DNA of 32,800 bases. It comes from Planctomycetota bacterium. Lineage in GTDB: Bacteria; Planctomycetota; Phycisphaerae; Phycisphaerales; UBA1924. This document shows positions 1 to 7,936 of the stretch, piece after piece (within the stretch, counting starts at the first letter, position 1; each line of letters starts with the position of its first letter). The translations under genes were made by a program, and so were the position numbers. Location of the stretch: NCBI GenBank assembly GCA_003697045.1, contig RFGK01000058.1:1-32800 (forward strand), in the 5' to 3' direction. The notes under the pieces were generated by a model. That model was not told the origin of the DNA, searched no databases, and worked only from the letters and a program-made list of their open reading frames with translations.

Positions 1-1052
1 GCCAGTCCGTCGAACGCCGTCTCAAGATCGCCCGCACGATCGGCCGCGACCAGCAGGCGACGTGTGGCGATCGGAAGCGATTCGACCTTTTCGATCAGCG
101 TTCGTAACACCCCGCCTTCAATCAGCTTGGATCGAAGCTGTCCCAGATCGCGTCGCAGGACAGGATGCGAGATCGCCTCAACCCCGATGCCCAAGGCATC
201 GGCCAGCGGGATGCCCGAGCGCGTCATCGCAGCCATGACTGTGAAGAATCGGGTCAGTTCCTGAGTGAGAACCACGTCGCGCATGCCGGGCATAATGCGC
301 ATGAGCTTCGCCAGGCCGCGACCGATCGACCGACGCACGATGAACGCCAGCACCAGCAACACCGCAAGAACCAGCAGGACCGGCAGGGCGTTCTCACGCA
401 GAAAGTTGCCCATTGCGAGCACCACTGCTGTGTACGTCGGCAGCTCGATGTTTGATTCTTGCAACGCATTTCCGATCTTCGGCACGATGAAAGTCATCAT
501 GAACGTGCCGGCGAGCACACTGATGGTCATTACAATCGCCGGGTAGATCATCAGTGTGACCGCCTTGCCCGAGATGCGAAGCTGGCGCGAGACGTTGGTT
601 GCCAACTGTTCGGCTGCACCGGCAAGGTCGCCGCTACGCTCGGCCGCCCGATACACAGCCACTGTCACGCGATCGAATGCGCCTGTCTTCTGGCAGGCAT
701 CGGCAAAGCTGGCGCCCGATGCGACTTCTTCGCGCAGACGCTCGATGATGGGACGGCCGCCGGAGGAGACGACATTCGCTGCCACTTCAAGTGCCTCAAC
801 CAGTGGCACACCCCGAGCCAGCAGCTGCGCGAGCTGCGTGTTCAACTCGGCATGGTCGCGGGCCCTGAACTTCTGAGCCGGGCTGAGCCACGAAGGCAGT
901 TTCCAAGTCTGCAGGAGCACGAGCTTGTCGCGTCGAAGGTGCTCGGCCAGGGCGCGCTCGCTTCTCGCCTGGCGCACGCCGAAAGTTCGGCCTCCGGTCG
1001 GCTTGGCCGCAAGGAAAAAGAACGATGCCACGCTGGGTGTGACTCTGCTCAT
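1..1052 (-). CDS. Type II secretion / type IV pilus inner-membrane platform protein, GspF/PilC family (3' part outside window)
   Basis: The ORF track misses this gene because its stop lies beyond base 1. Reading the minus strand from ATG at 1052 gives about 350 codons with no stop. The N-terminus has the GspF pattern (TFGVRQARSERALAEHLRRD). The first cytoplasmic T2SSF domain follows (AELNTQLAQLLARGVPLVEALEV), then a membrane segment around VTLMIYPAIVMTISVLAG, a second hydrophobic stretch (LPVLLVLAVLLVLAFIV), and the second T2SSF repeat (ELTRFFTVMAAMTRSGIPLADAL...ATRRLLVAADRAGDLETAFD). GspF/PilC is the polytopic inner-membrane platform linking the assembly ATPase to pseudopilus or pilus growth. 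Full-length members have about 400 residues, so roughly 50 are missing. AGGTGG lies just upstream of the ATG. It could equally be PilC. No other secretion gene is next to it here, although a prepilin occurs at the far end of the window. Confidence 0.9.
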   Translation of the reverse strand, partial: MSRVTPSVASFFFLAAKPTGGRTFGVRQARSERALAEHLRRDKLVLLQTWKLPSWLSPAQKFRARDHAELNTQLAQLLARGVPLVEALEVAANVVSSGGRPIIERLREEVASGASFADACQKTGAFDRVTVAVYRAAERSGDLAGAAEQLATNVSRQLRISGKAVTLMIYPAIVMTISVLAGTFMMTFIVPKIGNALQESNIELPTYTAVVLAMGNFLRENALPVLLVLAVLLVLAFIVRRSIGRGLAKLMRIMPGMRDVVLTQELTRFFTVMAAMTRSGIPLADALGIGVEAISHPVLRRDLGQLRSKLIEGGVLRTLIEKVESLPIATRRLLVAADRAGDLETAFDGL

Positions 1053-1170
1053 GCCCACCTGAGTGTACGAGCAAGCCTGGCCCAAGATTGCACGATCGGG
1101 GCAAGTGTGACGCTCACGTTACCCCCGGGCGCGGGCTTCAAGCAGGGGATCGGCAGCCAGACCGGGCTCG

Positions 1171-1199
1171 TTGATCCCCGGTCCCGGGTTGCACACAAT
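1171..1199 (+). promoter_or_regulatory. Candidate sigma-70 type promoter for the tdh-like gene
   Basis: TTGATC (1171-1176) and CACAAT (1194-1199) are separated by exactly 17 bases, each matching four of six consensus positions. The pair lies in the 185-base divergent gap between the GspF-like gene and the dehydrogenase, about 40 bases before the GTG/ATG region of the latter. This is only a pattern match in GC-rich DNA. Confidence 0.3.
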
Positions 1200-1237
1200 A
1201 AGGCAAACGGACCTCGTTTCGGGGCTGGAGACTCAAC

Positions 1238-2311
1238 ATGACCGCTGCGCCCGCTCGATCGGAGACGTTGCCCAAGACCATGCGGGCTTTGTACAAGCAC
1301 CACGCCGGCGAGGGTTTGGCATTTGACCCGGCCCGCGCTGTCCCCACGCCAGGGCCTCGCGATGTCCTGATTCAGGTCCGCAAGGCCGGGATCTGTGGCA
1401 CCGACCGGCACATCTGGCAATGGGACGAGTGGGCTGCCAGTCGCATTCCCGTCGGGATCGTGACAGGACACGAGTTCGTCGGCACCATCGTTCAGGTCGG
1501 CTCGGCAGTCACGCGGTATCAGCCGGGACAGCGTGTCTCGGCGGAGGGGCATATCTGCTCCGGCACCGACTACAACGCCCGCACCGGAAACGCCCACATT
1601 GCCAGGGATACCCAGATCCTGGGAATCGACCGCGACGGCATCTTCGCCGACTACGTTTGTGTTCCCGAAGAAAACGTCTGGCCCGTCCACCCGGACATCC
1701 CCGACCACCTGGCAGCGACGTTCGATCCGCTGGGCAACGCCGTGCACACGGTCATGGAAGCCGGCGTGAGCGCCAAGACCGTGCTGATCTCGGGCGTGGG
1801 GATCATCGGGTTGATGGCGGTGACCGTCGCGCGGGCTGCAGGAGCAGCGCGCATTTTCTGTACCGACGTCAATCCGCCGAGACTGGAACTGGCAAAGAGG
1901 CTCGGAGCAGCCGAAGCCTACAACGCCCGCGACAGCTCGTGGATCGAGGACGTCAAGACCCAGACACGCGGCGAAGGCGTGGATGTGCTGCTCGAAATGT
2001 CCGGCGCTGACGCAGCCTTCGACCAGGGGTTCCGCGCCCTGCGCAATGGCGGACGAGCGGCGCTGCTCGGGCTGCCTGCCAAGAGCGTCACCTTCGATTT
2101 CAACCAGAACATCATCTTCAAGGGCTGTACCGTGCTCGGTATCAACGGGCGGCGCATGTGGGAGACCTGGTTCCAGATGGAAAAGCTCCTGCTTTCCGGA
2201 AGGCTCGAGCTCGACGAAATCATCACCCACGAGTTCCCGATCGAGGATTTCGAGACCGCGTTTGCGACCATGATGTCCGGCGAAGGCATCAAGGTTCTGA
2301 TGAATCTCTGA
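1238..2311 (+). CDS. tdh: L-threonine 3-dehydrogenase-like zinc-type medium-chain dehydrogenase
   Basis: The 357-residue protein aligns along its whole length with Tdh, which oxidises L-threonine to 2-amino-3-ketobutyrate with NAD+ in the cytosol. Visible features are the catalytic-zinc site (ICGTD with Cys53, GHEFVG with His78/Glu79), the Tdh-typical FDPLGNAVHT segment, the Rossmann motif GVGIIG, EMSGA, INGRRMWETW and the C-terminal ITHEFPIEDF. GGAG sits seven bases before the ATG. The first 14 residues precede the usual MRALYK start, so Met15 is an alternative start. The structural-zinc loop has lost its cysteines: the four usual positions read Ser108, Asp111, Ala114 and Ala122. The partner 2-amino-3-ketobutyrate ligase is not in the window, so the substrate could be another polyol or amino alcohol. 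The stop codon abuts that of the convergent FG-GAP gene. Confidence 0.85.
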   Translation: MTAAPARSETLPKTMRALYKHHAGEGLAFDPARAVPTPGPRDVLIQVRKAGICGTDRHIWQWDEWAASRIPVGIVTGHEFVGTIVQVGSAVTRYQPGQRVSAEGHICSGTDYNARTGNAHIARDTQILGIDRDGIFADYVCVPEENVWPVHPDIPDHLAATFDPLGNAVHTVMEAGVSAKTVLISGVGIIGLMAVTVARAAGAARIFCTDVNPPRLELAKRLGAAEAYNARDSSWIEDVKTQTRGEGVDVLLEMSGADAAFDQGFRALRNGGRAALLGLPAKSVTFDFNQNIIFKGCTVLGINGRRMWETWFQMEKLLLSGRLELDEIITHEFPIEDFETAFATMMSGEGIKVLMNL

Positions 2312-5098
2312 TCAGTCTCGATGGGGATCGCGCGTCAGGTCGGTCAACACACCGGCCTGATCGCCCAATGCCTCGCGCACCGTTCGCGCGCCGAGCACAC
2401 GAAGCAACTGCTGGACATCCAGCTCCACGCCCGCATCGCGCAGGCGAATCAGCTCATCGGTGAGTCCGCGCCGTCGAATCTCGGCACGCAGGGCCGCCAT
2501 GATCGTCTGACGCTGGTTGGTCTCATGCCAGCCGAGGATTCGCCGCTGGCGATTGACCACGGATTCAAGACTCAGCAAGCGATCGACGGAATGGTCGTCG
2601 AACGACGTTGATACCTGCGATGGAATGACACGCTGTTCAACGACACCCGAAGCAAAATGAGCCCGGACGATGTATTCGCGATCCGGGTCCACCCCTCCGA
2701 AATGGAGCCAGAACGGTCCGGCACCCATACCGTCGGTGCTCGAAATGTCACGCCGCGCGAGCAGGGTGTCGGTCTCCGGGTCAATCAGGTCAACGCGCGT
2801 TCCGATTGCTGCAGCGTTGATGCCCGATCCTCCAGATACGCGGACCTTGAGCCACTGATCGCTCTGGAGATCATTGCGCAGGAGCCTGGTTTCAAGCAGT
2901 CCAACGATGGACAGGTCCAAGTCCCCGTCGTTGTCGTAGTCAACCAGTCGCACATCACATGGATAGCGCGGCGATGGGATTTCTGTCCCGGCAGTCTCGA
3001 ACGCTCCCTGCCCGTCGTTGAGCCGGATCTGAACGGTGTTGTTGTAAAATGACCGCAGAACGATGTCGAGGTCGCCATCGTTGTCGAGGTCGCCGAAGGT
3101 TGCGCCATTCCATCGCATTTGGGCACAATCGGGAATCGCCGATTGCTCGAATGCAAAGGACCCTTGTCCGTCGTTGATAAGTATTCCATTGCCCGTGCCG
3201 TTGGGGTGTGCGCCGTTGAACAGGTCGAGGTCGCCGTCGTTGTCGATATCGGCAGCTGCGCACATGGCAAACACGAAGTAGTATCGGCCTGATATCGGGC
3301 GAGCCACTTGCTCCAGCTGATATCCCTGGGGACTGGAGAGCAGCGCCTGGATGCCGGTGCGATCGTCAGTATGGACGATGTCGGGATATCCATCATCATT
3401 GAGATCGACATCGAGGATCGAGCCGTAGTACCAGTGCACGCGAATACGCTCGAACAAGGCACTGAACCCGTCGGTCGCATATTCGATCATCGAATCGTTG
3501 GAATCGAGCCCCGTGTTGCGTGCAAAGACCGGGGTCCAGCCCAGCGTGGCGGCCAGGTCGCTCCATCCATCGAGGTCAAAGTCTGGAGCTGCAATCGCAA
3601 GACTGAATCTGGTCACTCCACCTGGAAACAGCCGGGGGGTGAACCGACCTCGGCCATCGTTCTCATACAGCCCTCGATACGCGGAGAGAAAGTCGAGATC
3701 GCCGTCATTGTCGACATCGCACATTGCAGCCTGGTAGTAGCTGATCGTGAGGGAATCAGATGAACGGGTGAACGAGCCGTCCGCTCCGCCCAGCAGGGCC
3801 GCTCCCCTGTATCCGCCGATGATGACGTCCAGATATCCGTCTCCGTTCAAGTCGTTCCATGCCTGCGACATGCTCAGCCAGAATGACTGGCTTCCCAGCC
3901 CGGAGTTGGCTGTGACGTCGGAAAACGCCAGGTCAGTCGATTCAGACTCGACGAATGCTGAGGGTGGAATGACCGACCATGTTTGTTCGCCCGGCCCGCG
4001 CCATTCCAGAATCATCGCCGCGACCCCGGTCCACTCAAACGCCCGGGCGTCGATCGTATGGATTCCTTCGTCCAGAACAGCCGCACCCGTGCGCGCACGG
4101 GGAGAGTGCCGCCCATCGTTCCAAATCACGATCTCGTTGTCGATACGCAGCGTCGAGCCGTCATCGCTGGTCAGGCGAAACTCCCATCGGCCGGACCGGG
4201 GCACCCGCAATGATCCGGTTGCCCGCCAGGCAAACCGATCATCGTCCAGCTCCGGATGGACACGTCCTCTTGTCGGAAGCCACGCGATCTGCCGCGCTCG
4301 ACCCGAGTGATCCGGAGAGGAAAAGCTGATCGACTCGACGGAGTCGCTCCTTGCGGGCAGGCTGACCCAGTCGACCGTGAGCGCTTCGCCCGGTTCGTCC
4401 AGATCCTCGGCCCGCACAACGCGCACGTTGTCGATCGCCCAGCTCTCACGCGATCCATCGCGTCGAAGTTCGGCATCGAAATCGATCTGAGTTTCCTCAT
4501 CTTCAGCCGTGAACCGCACGGTGACATCTCGAAAGACCATGTCCGTGCGGCGATCAAACCCGAGGTTCTCGTACCGATCGAGCCACATGACGCTCTGGTC
4601 AAACGTCTGGTTGTCGTAACTGTGTGAGAAGGCGTGACGAAAGACGGTCTCCCCGTTGATTTCGACGCAAAAGCGGTCCTCTTCATTCCGTCGCTTTGTT
4701 CCATTCCAGTCGTCGAAGACCGCCAGGTCAAAAACCAGCGCATATTCAACGCCTGGGCTTGTGTTCAACTGAAGGCGAACATCTCCGTCATTCTTGCCCT
4801 TGTCGTGGTCCTTGCCCTTGTCGTGGTCCTTGTCCTTGTCGTGGCCCTTGTCCTTGTCCTTGTCCTTGTCGTGGTCCTTGTCCTTGCCGTGGTCCTTGTC
4901 CTTGTCACGGCCTTCATCATCGAATGGCCCGAGCCAGATGCCCAGCCCGTCGATCTCCTCTGCCTCGTTCGTGGACCACTCCGGCCCCACGCCGTTCTCA
5001 AAGTCGGCTTCATACGGAATATCGGCAGCCTGTCCGAAGACAACACCGGCCGAACCGATGACAGCAATCAACGCACTGACGCGAATGTTCCAGCCCAT
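2312..5098 (-). CDS. Large secreted PA14 / FG-GAP (VCBS) / UnbV-like repeat protein
   Basis: The start is set at Met30 of the ORF: MGWNIRVSALIAVIGSAG is a signal peptide, and GGGGAGGGG lies about nine bases upstream. The product has 928 residues. After the signal peptide comes an acidic stretch, then a Lys-Asp-His low-complexity tract (about 64-102), a beta-rich domain, and a PA14-like domain (about 289-371, with SGRWEFRLTSDDGSTLRID and AFEWTGVAAMILEWRGPG). Seven or so FG-GAP/VCBS calcium-loop repeats follow (DLNGDGYLD, DVDNDGDLD, DIDNDGDLD and others, about 410-740). Next is a UnbV/ASPIC-like segment (GTRVDLIDPETD...STDGMGAGPFWLHFGG), and last a helical tail of about 95 residues. FG-GAP repeats form beta-propellers and PA14 often binds glycans, so an extracellular adhesion or carbohydrate-binding role is inferred. 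No membrane anchor or sorting tail is visible. Confidence 0.85.
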   Translation of the reverse strand: MGWNIRVSALIAVIGSAGVVFGQAADIPYEADFENGVGPEWSTNEAEEIDGLGIWLGPFDDEGRDKDKDHGKDKDHDKDKDKDKGHDKDKDHDKGKDHDKGKNDGDVRLQLNTSPGVEYALVFDLAVFDDWNGTKRRNEEDRFCVEINGETVFRHAFSHSYDNQTFDQSVMWLDRYENLGFDRRTDMVFRDVTVRFTAEDEETQIDFDAELRRDGSRESWAIDNVRVVRAEDLDEPGEALTVDWVSLPARSDSVESISFSSPDHSGRARQIAWLPTRGRVHPELDDDRFAWRATGSLRVPRSGRWEFRLTSDDGSTLRIDNEIVIWNDGRHSPRARTGAAVLDEGIHTIDARAFEWTGVAAMILEWRGPGEQTWSVIPPSAFVESESTDLAFSDVTANSGLGSQSFWLSMSQAWNDLNGDGYLDVIIGGYRGAALLGGADGSFTRSSDSLTISYYQAAMCDVDNDGDLDFLSAYRGLYENDGRGRFTPRLFPGGVTRFSLAIAAPDFDLDGWSDLAATLGWTPVFARNTGLDSNDSMIEYATDGFSALFERIRVHWYYGSILDVDLNDDGYPDIVHTDDRTGIQALLSSPQGYQLEQVARPISGRYYFVFAMCAAADIDNDGDLDLFNGAHPNGTGNGILINDGQGSFAFEQSAIPDCAQMRWNGATFGDLDNDGDLDIVLRSFYNNTVQIRLNDGQGAFETAGTEIPSPRYPCDVRLVDYDNDGDLDLSIVGLLETRLLRNDLQSDQWLKVRVSGGSGINAAAIGTRVDLIDPETDTLLARRDISSTDGMGAGPFWLHFGGVDPDREYIVRAHFASGVVEQRVIPSQVSTSFDDHSVDRLLSLESVVNRQRRILGWHETNQRQTIMAALRAEIRRRGLTDELIRLRDAGVELDVQQLLRVLGARTVREALGDQAGVLTDLTRDPHRD
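4794..4906 (-). repeat. Imperfect hexanucleotide tandem repeat encoding the KDKDH tract
   Basis: On the plus strand this is a run of cttgtc / cttgcc / gtggtc units, about 113 bases, in frame with the minus-strand FG-GAP gene. It encodes alternating Lys-Asp with interspersed His and Gly (DKDKDHGKDKDHDK...). The same repeat creates long open frames of Val/Leu or Cys/Pro on the plus strand, which are shadows. The unit length is a multiple of three, so changes in copy number would keep the frame. Confidence 0.9.
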
Positions 5099-5277
5099 GT
5101 GGTACGCCCCTCCCCCAAGACTTCTTCCAGGACAATCGGCAGGATGGTCGGGGCCAACACCCCAGCATCCGACAAGTGCCGACAATGGAGTGCGGGCGCT
5201 CCCGTGTGTAGCGCCTGGAGAAAGTGCCGCGGCGCGGTTCTCGGACGTATCAGAGTTCTCTTTGGGATGAGTTCAGG

Positions 5278-5724
5278 CTAAGGCCTGACCCACGCCAGCC
5301 GATCGAGTTCGCGCACCAGCGGGTCGAGATCCAGCGTCTCGGCCGGGCCGATCGCGATGACTTTTCGTCGCCCCCCGGCACAGACGTACAGACTCAACGG
5401 CGTCGTGCCCATCGGAGCTGTCGATTCGGGCGACTTTTCGACGATCTGCGTCTCGACGAGGAGGTTGTACACCCGCTCCATCTCCCCGGGTGTCAACAGG
5501 CGCGTCGGTGCCGGGTACATCTGCCGGGTCACATCAGGGCCGGTCGCGGCACGGAGCACCCGGTCCGGCTCGACGATGTAGAGCGCCCCGGGACGTTGGT
5601 CGTCAGCAGCCACGCGCAGTTCGAGCGCAAAATCGCTCGGCACGGCTCCCACCCGAAGCTCCGGGCGCGTCGACGCACACCCCGCCATCCAGGCAGCCAA
5701 GATCATCGCCACGATCACTCGCAC
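5278..5724 (-). CDS. Small predicted lipoprotein, function unknown
   Basis: This 148-residue product starts at a GTG. It has a short hydrophobic N-terminus ending in a lipobox (WMAGC, Cys16), so export and lipidation at the membrane are predicted. The rest is a soluble alpha/beta-looking domain with no motif I recognise (ALYIVEPDRVLRAATG, LTPGEMERVYNLLVET, SLYVCAGGRRKVIAIG). There is no good Shine-Dalgarno sequence. A TAGACT hexamer lies seven bases before the GTG, which would allow a leaderless transcript. The gene diverges from pheT across only 45 bases. FG-GAP starts 179 bases downstream on the same strand, but nothing shows that they share a transcript. Confidence 0.65.
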   Translation of the reverse strand: MRVIVAMILAAWMAGCASTRPELRVGAVPSDFALELRVAADDQRPGALYIVEPDRVLRAATGPDVTRQMYPAPTRLLTPGEMERVYNLLVETQIVEKSPESTAPMGTTPLSLYVCAGGRRKVIAIGPAETLDLDPLVRELDRLAWVRP

Positions 5725-5769
5725 GGCGTCCAGTCTAGACCAAATGTCCCGGCCCTATCCTTTCCTCCC

Positions 5770-7872
5770 ATGGATATCAGCTTGAAATGGCTCAATCGAT
5801 ACCTCAGTCCCGGCGATCTCGGCGTCGAAGAAGCCGACCGACTGCTCACGCAAGCCGGTTTTCCGATCGAGCAGACCCGCATAATGGACAACGGCGATGT
5901 CGTGCTCGATGTGGAGGTCACGTCGAACCGTGGCGACTGTCTGAGCCATATCGGTTGTGCCCGCGAGATTGCTGCCATGCATGGTGCGAGCAAGTCTCGC
6001 AGGCTCGTCTATCCCGAGCCGCGCGACCCGGCCAGGACCGACCCGATCGATTCCTTTCTCGCACTGGAGAATCGGCATCCGGATGTGTGCCCGCTGTTCA
6101 CCGCGCATCTGATCCGCGGGTGTCAGGTGGGTCCGAGCCCGGCATGGCTGGTTGAAGCGCTCGAAGCGGTCGGGCAGCGATCCATCAACAACGTCGTCGA
6201 CGTGACCAACTTCATCACCTTCGAGTTCGGAAACCCATGTCACGTGTTCGACCTTGCCAAGCTGGCCGGCCCGAAGCTCGTCATTCGCTTTGCCGAACGT
6301 GGCGAACCATTGACGACGCTTGATGGCAAAGCGCGCACGCTCGAGTCAAGCGACCTTGTCGTGGCCGACGCCGAGCGGGCGACATCCCTGGCAGGCGTCA
6401 TCGGGGGGCAGGATTCCGAAGTGGACGAATCCACGACCGACGTCGTCTTCGAGATGGCAACGTGGGACCCGATCACCATCCGCTCCTCGGCGCGGCGCAT
6501 GGGGATCCGCACGGATGCGGGCTATCGCTTTGAGCGCGGCGTGCATCCCGGGACAATCGCCGAAGCGGCCCGCCGGGCCGTGGCATTGATCTGTGAACTG
6601 ACCGGCGGGCTGTTGTGCAAGGGACATCTGGCTGCCGGAGCAGCGATTCCTGCGCCGGTGTGTGTGTCGTTGCGCCCAAGCCGGGCCGAGCGCATCATCG
6701 GGATCAGGATTCCAGTCTCCGACTCGATCGCAACCTTGCGGGCGCTTGAGATCGAGGTCGAGCAAGCCGACGAAGACGAGTTGGCCTGCACGATTCCTCC
6801 GCATCGGCTCGATCTGACGCGCGAGATCGATCTGATCGAGGAAATTGCTCGAACGCGCGGGCTTGATTTGGTGCCCACCGCCGATCGCCTCTCGTTGCGT
6901 CCACGGGCACTTCAGGCATCGGAAAGAGCGGTGCGCGAGATTGGTGCGGTGCTGACCGGGCTCGGATTCTACGAAACGGTGACCTTTTCGTTTACCAGCC
7001 CCGAGCAGGCAGAGGACTTCCTCGTGCCGGGCGCTGAGTTGGTCAATGTCGACGATGAGCGTCGCAAGGCCGAGCCGACCCTTCGCCCCAGCGTGCTCCC
7101 GGGATTGCTCCAGTGTCGGCGTGCCAATCGCGACGCGGGCGTTTGGCGCCCGGGGGGCGTGCGGCTGTTCGAGCTGGCTGCCAGCTTTGCGCAGGACAAG
7201 CACCACCGCTCGCTTGAGTCACGCTCGCTTGCGATGCTCATGGATGTGCCCGGCTCCGGAAGCAAGCGGTCGAGCGATGACGTGCAGACAGGTGTTCGGC
7301 TGCTTCGAGGCGCCATCGATGAACTTTGCCGGGCCATGCTCGGCCACGACGCGCGCGTCGACGTAGAGCCCTGCAATCCCAACACCAGGGCGTGGGATCG
7401 CAGCGCCTTTGCCACAGTGTCCGCGGGCGCGCCGGATTCCGAGTCGCGGCATATCGGGTGGTTCGGCCTGATCGCAAAGCCCGTGCTTGATCGCTATGGG
7501 CTCGATACGCCGGTGCTCGGGTGCGAGTTGGTGCTTGATGAGCTCATTGCGATGTATCCGCCGATTGCGCTGGCCGAGCGATTGCCAGCCTTTCCCGCCA
7601 TCCAGCGCGATCTGTCGCTCATCGTGCCCGAGCAAGTCTTGTGGGCTCAAATTGAGAGGACACTTGCAAGGCTCAATCTCGAGTTCAACACCCACCGCGA
7701 GTTCGTCGGCGCATTTCGAGGCAAGCAGATCGGCGCGGGCCGCAAGAGCGTGACCGTGCGCCTGCACTTCCGCGATCCGGCGCGCACACTTCGACATGAT
7801 GAGGTTGATCCTCAAGTCGAACGCGCCATGCAGGCGATGAAGGCCGATTTTGGGGCTGAAATCCGGGCATGA
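5770..7872 (+). CDS. pheT: Phenylalanine--tRNA ligase beta subunit, short form
   Basis: The 700-residue product is the beta chain of the (alpha-beta)2 synthetase that charges tRNA-Phe. The start is ATG at 5770 (MDISLKWLNRYL), since the 182 upstream codons of the ORF are shadow of the divergent lipoprotein. N-terminal residues run straight into the B1 region (VEVTSNRGDCLSHIG, about 50-65), followed by B3/B4 (RSINNVVDVTNFITFEFGNPCHVFD, SLAGVIGG), B5 (ARRMGIRTDAGYRFERG and onwards), the catalytic-like core, and a C-terminal anticodon-binding FDX-ACB domain (FPAIQRDLSLIVPE...VTVRLHFRDPARTLRHDEVD). The usual EMAP-type tRNA-binding OB domain, about 100 residues between the first helix and B1, is absent. 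That explains the length against about 800 in E. coli. pheS is not next to it. No Shine-Dalgarno is visible before the ATG. Confidence 0.95.
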   Translation: MDISLKWLNRYLSPGDLGVEEADRLLTQAGFPIEQTRIMDNGDVVLDVEVTSNRGDCLSHIGCAREIAAMHGASKSRRLVYPEPRDPARTDPIDSFLALENRHPDVCPLFTAHLIRGCQVGPSPAWLVEALEAVGQRSINNVVDVTNFITFEFGNPCHVFDLAKLAGPKLVIRFAERGEPLTTLDGKARTLESSDLVVADAERATSLAGVIGGQDSEVDESTTDVVFEMATWDPITIRSSARRMGIRTDAGYRFERGVHPGTIAEAARRAVALICELTGGLLCKGHLAAGAAIPAPVCVSLRPSRAERIIGIRIPVSDSIATLRALEIEVEQADEDELACTIPPHRLDLTREIDLIEEIARTRGLDLVPTADRLSLRPRALQASERAVREIGAVLTGLGFYETVTFSFTSPEQAEDFLVPGAELVNVDDERRKAEPTLRPSVLPGLLQCRRANRDAGVWRPGGVRLFELAASFAQDKHHRSLESRSLAMLMDVPGSGSKRSSDDVQTGVRLLRGAIDELCRAMLGHDARVDVEPCNPNTRAWDRSAFATVSAGAPDSESRHIGWFGLIAKPVLDRYGLDTPVLGCELVLDELIAMYPPIALAERLPAFPAIQRDLSLIVPEQVLWAQIERTLARLNLEFNTHREFVGAFRGKQIGAGRKSVTVRLHFRDPARTLRHDEVDPQVERAMQAMKADFGAEIRA

Positions 7873-7936
7873 TTGCCCATCGTCGCCGCGGACAGGCACG
7901 ATCCATAGGATATCGAGACAGAAAGGGGAGGCATCA

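Noticed and set aside
811-826. TGGCAC-N5-GAGCC on the plus strand, a second sigma-54-like match
   Set aside because: It lies inside the GspF-like coding sequence, points at no nearby start and has a poor -12 element. It shows how easily such matches arise by chance.
459-1241. Plus-strand ORF of 260 codons
   Set aside because: It is the shadow of the minus-strand GspF-like gene, which has clear T2SSF domains and membrane segments. The plus-strand translation has no recognisable fold.
1049-2230. Minus-strand ORF of 393 codons
   Set aside because: It lies opposite the tdh-like gene, whose motifs and ribosome site are clear. The minus-strand product is a typical GC-rich shadow.
4634-5281. Plus-strand ORFs with Val/Leu or Cys/Pro repeats that look like membrane or Cys-rich proteins
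   Set aside because: They come from reading the hexanucleotide repeat of the FG-GAP gene on the opposite strand. There is no ribosome site or conserved domain.
5224-5769. N-terminal extension of the pheT ORF (182 codons)
   Set aside because: It overlaps the lipoprotein gene on the other strand. PheT homology begins at MDISLKWL.
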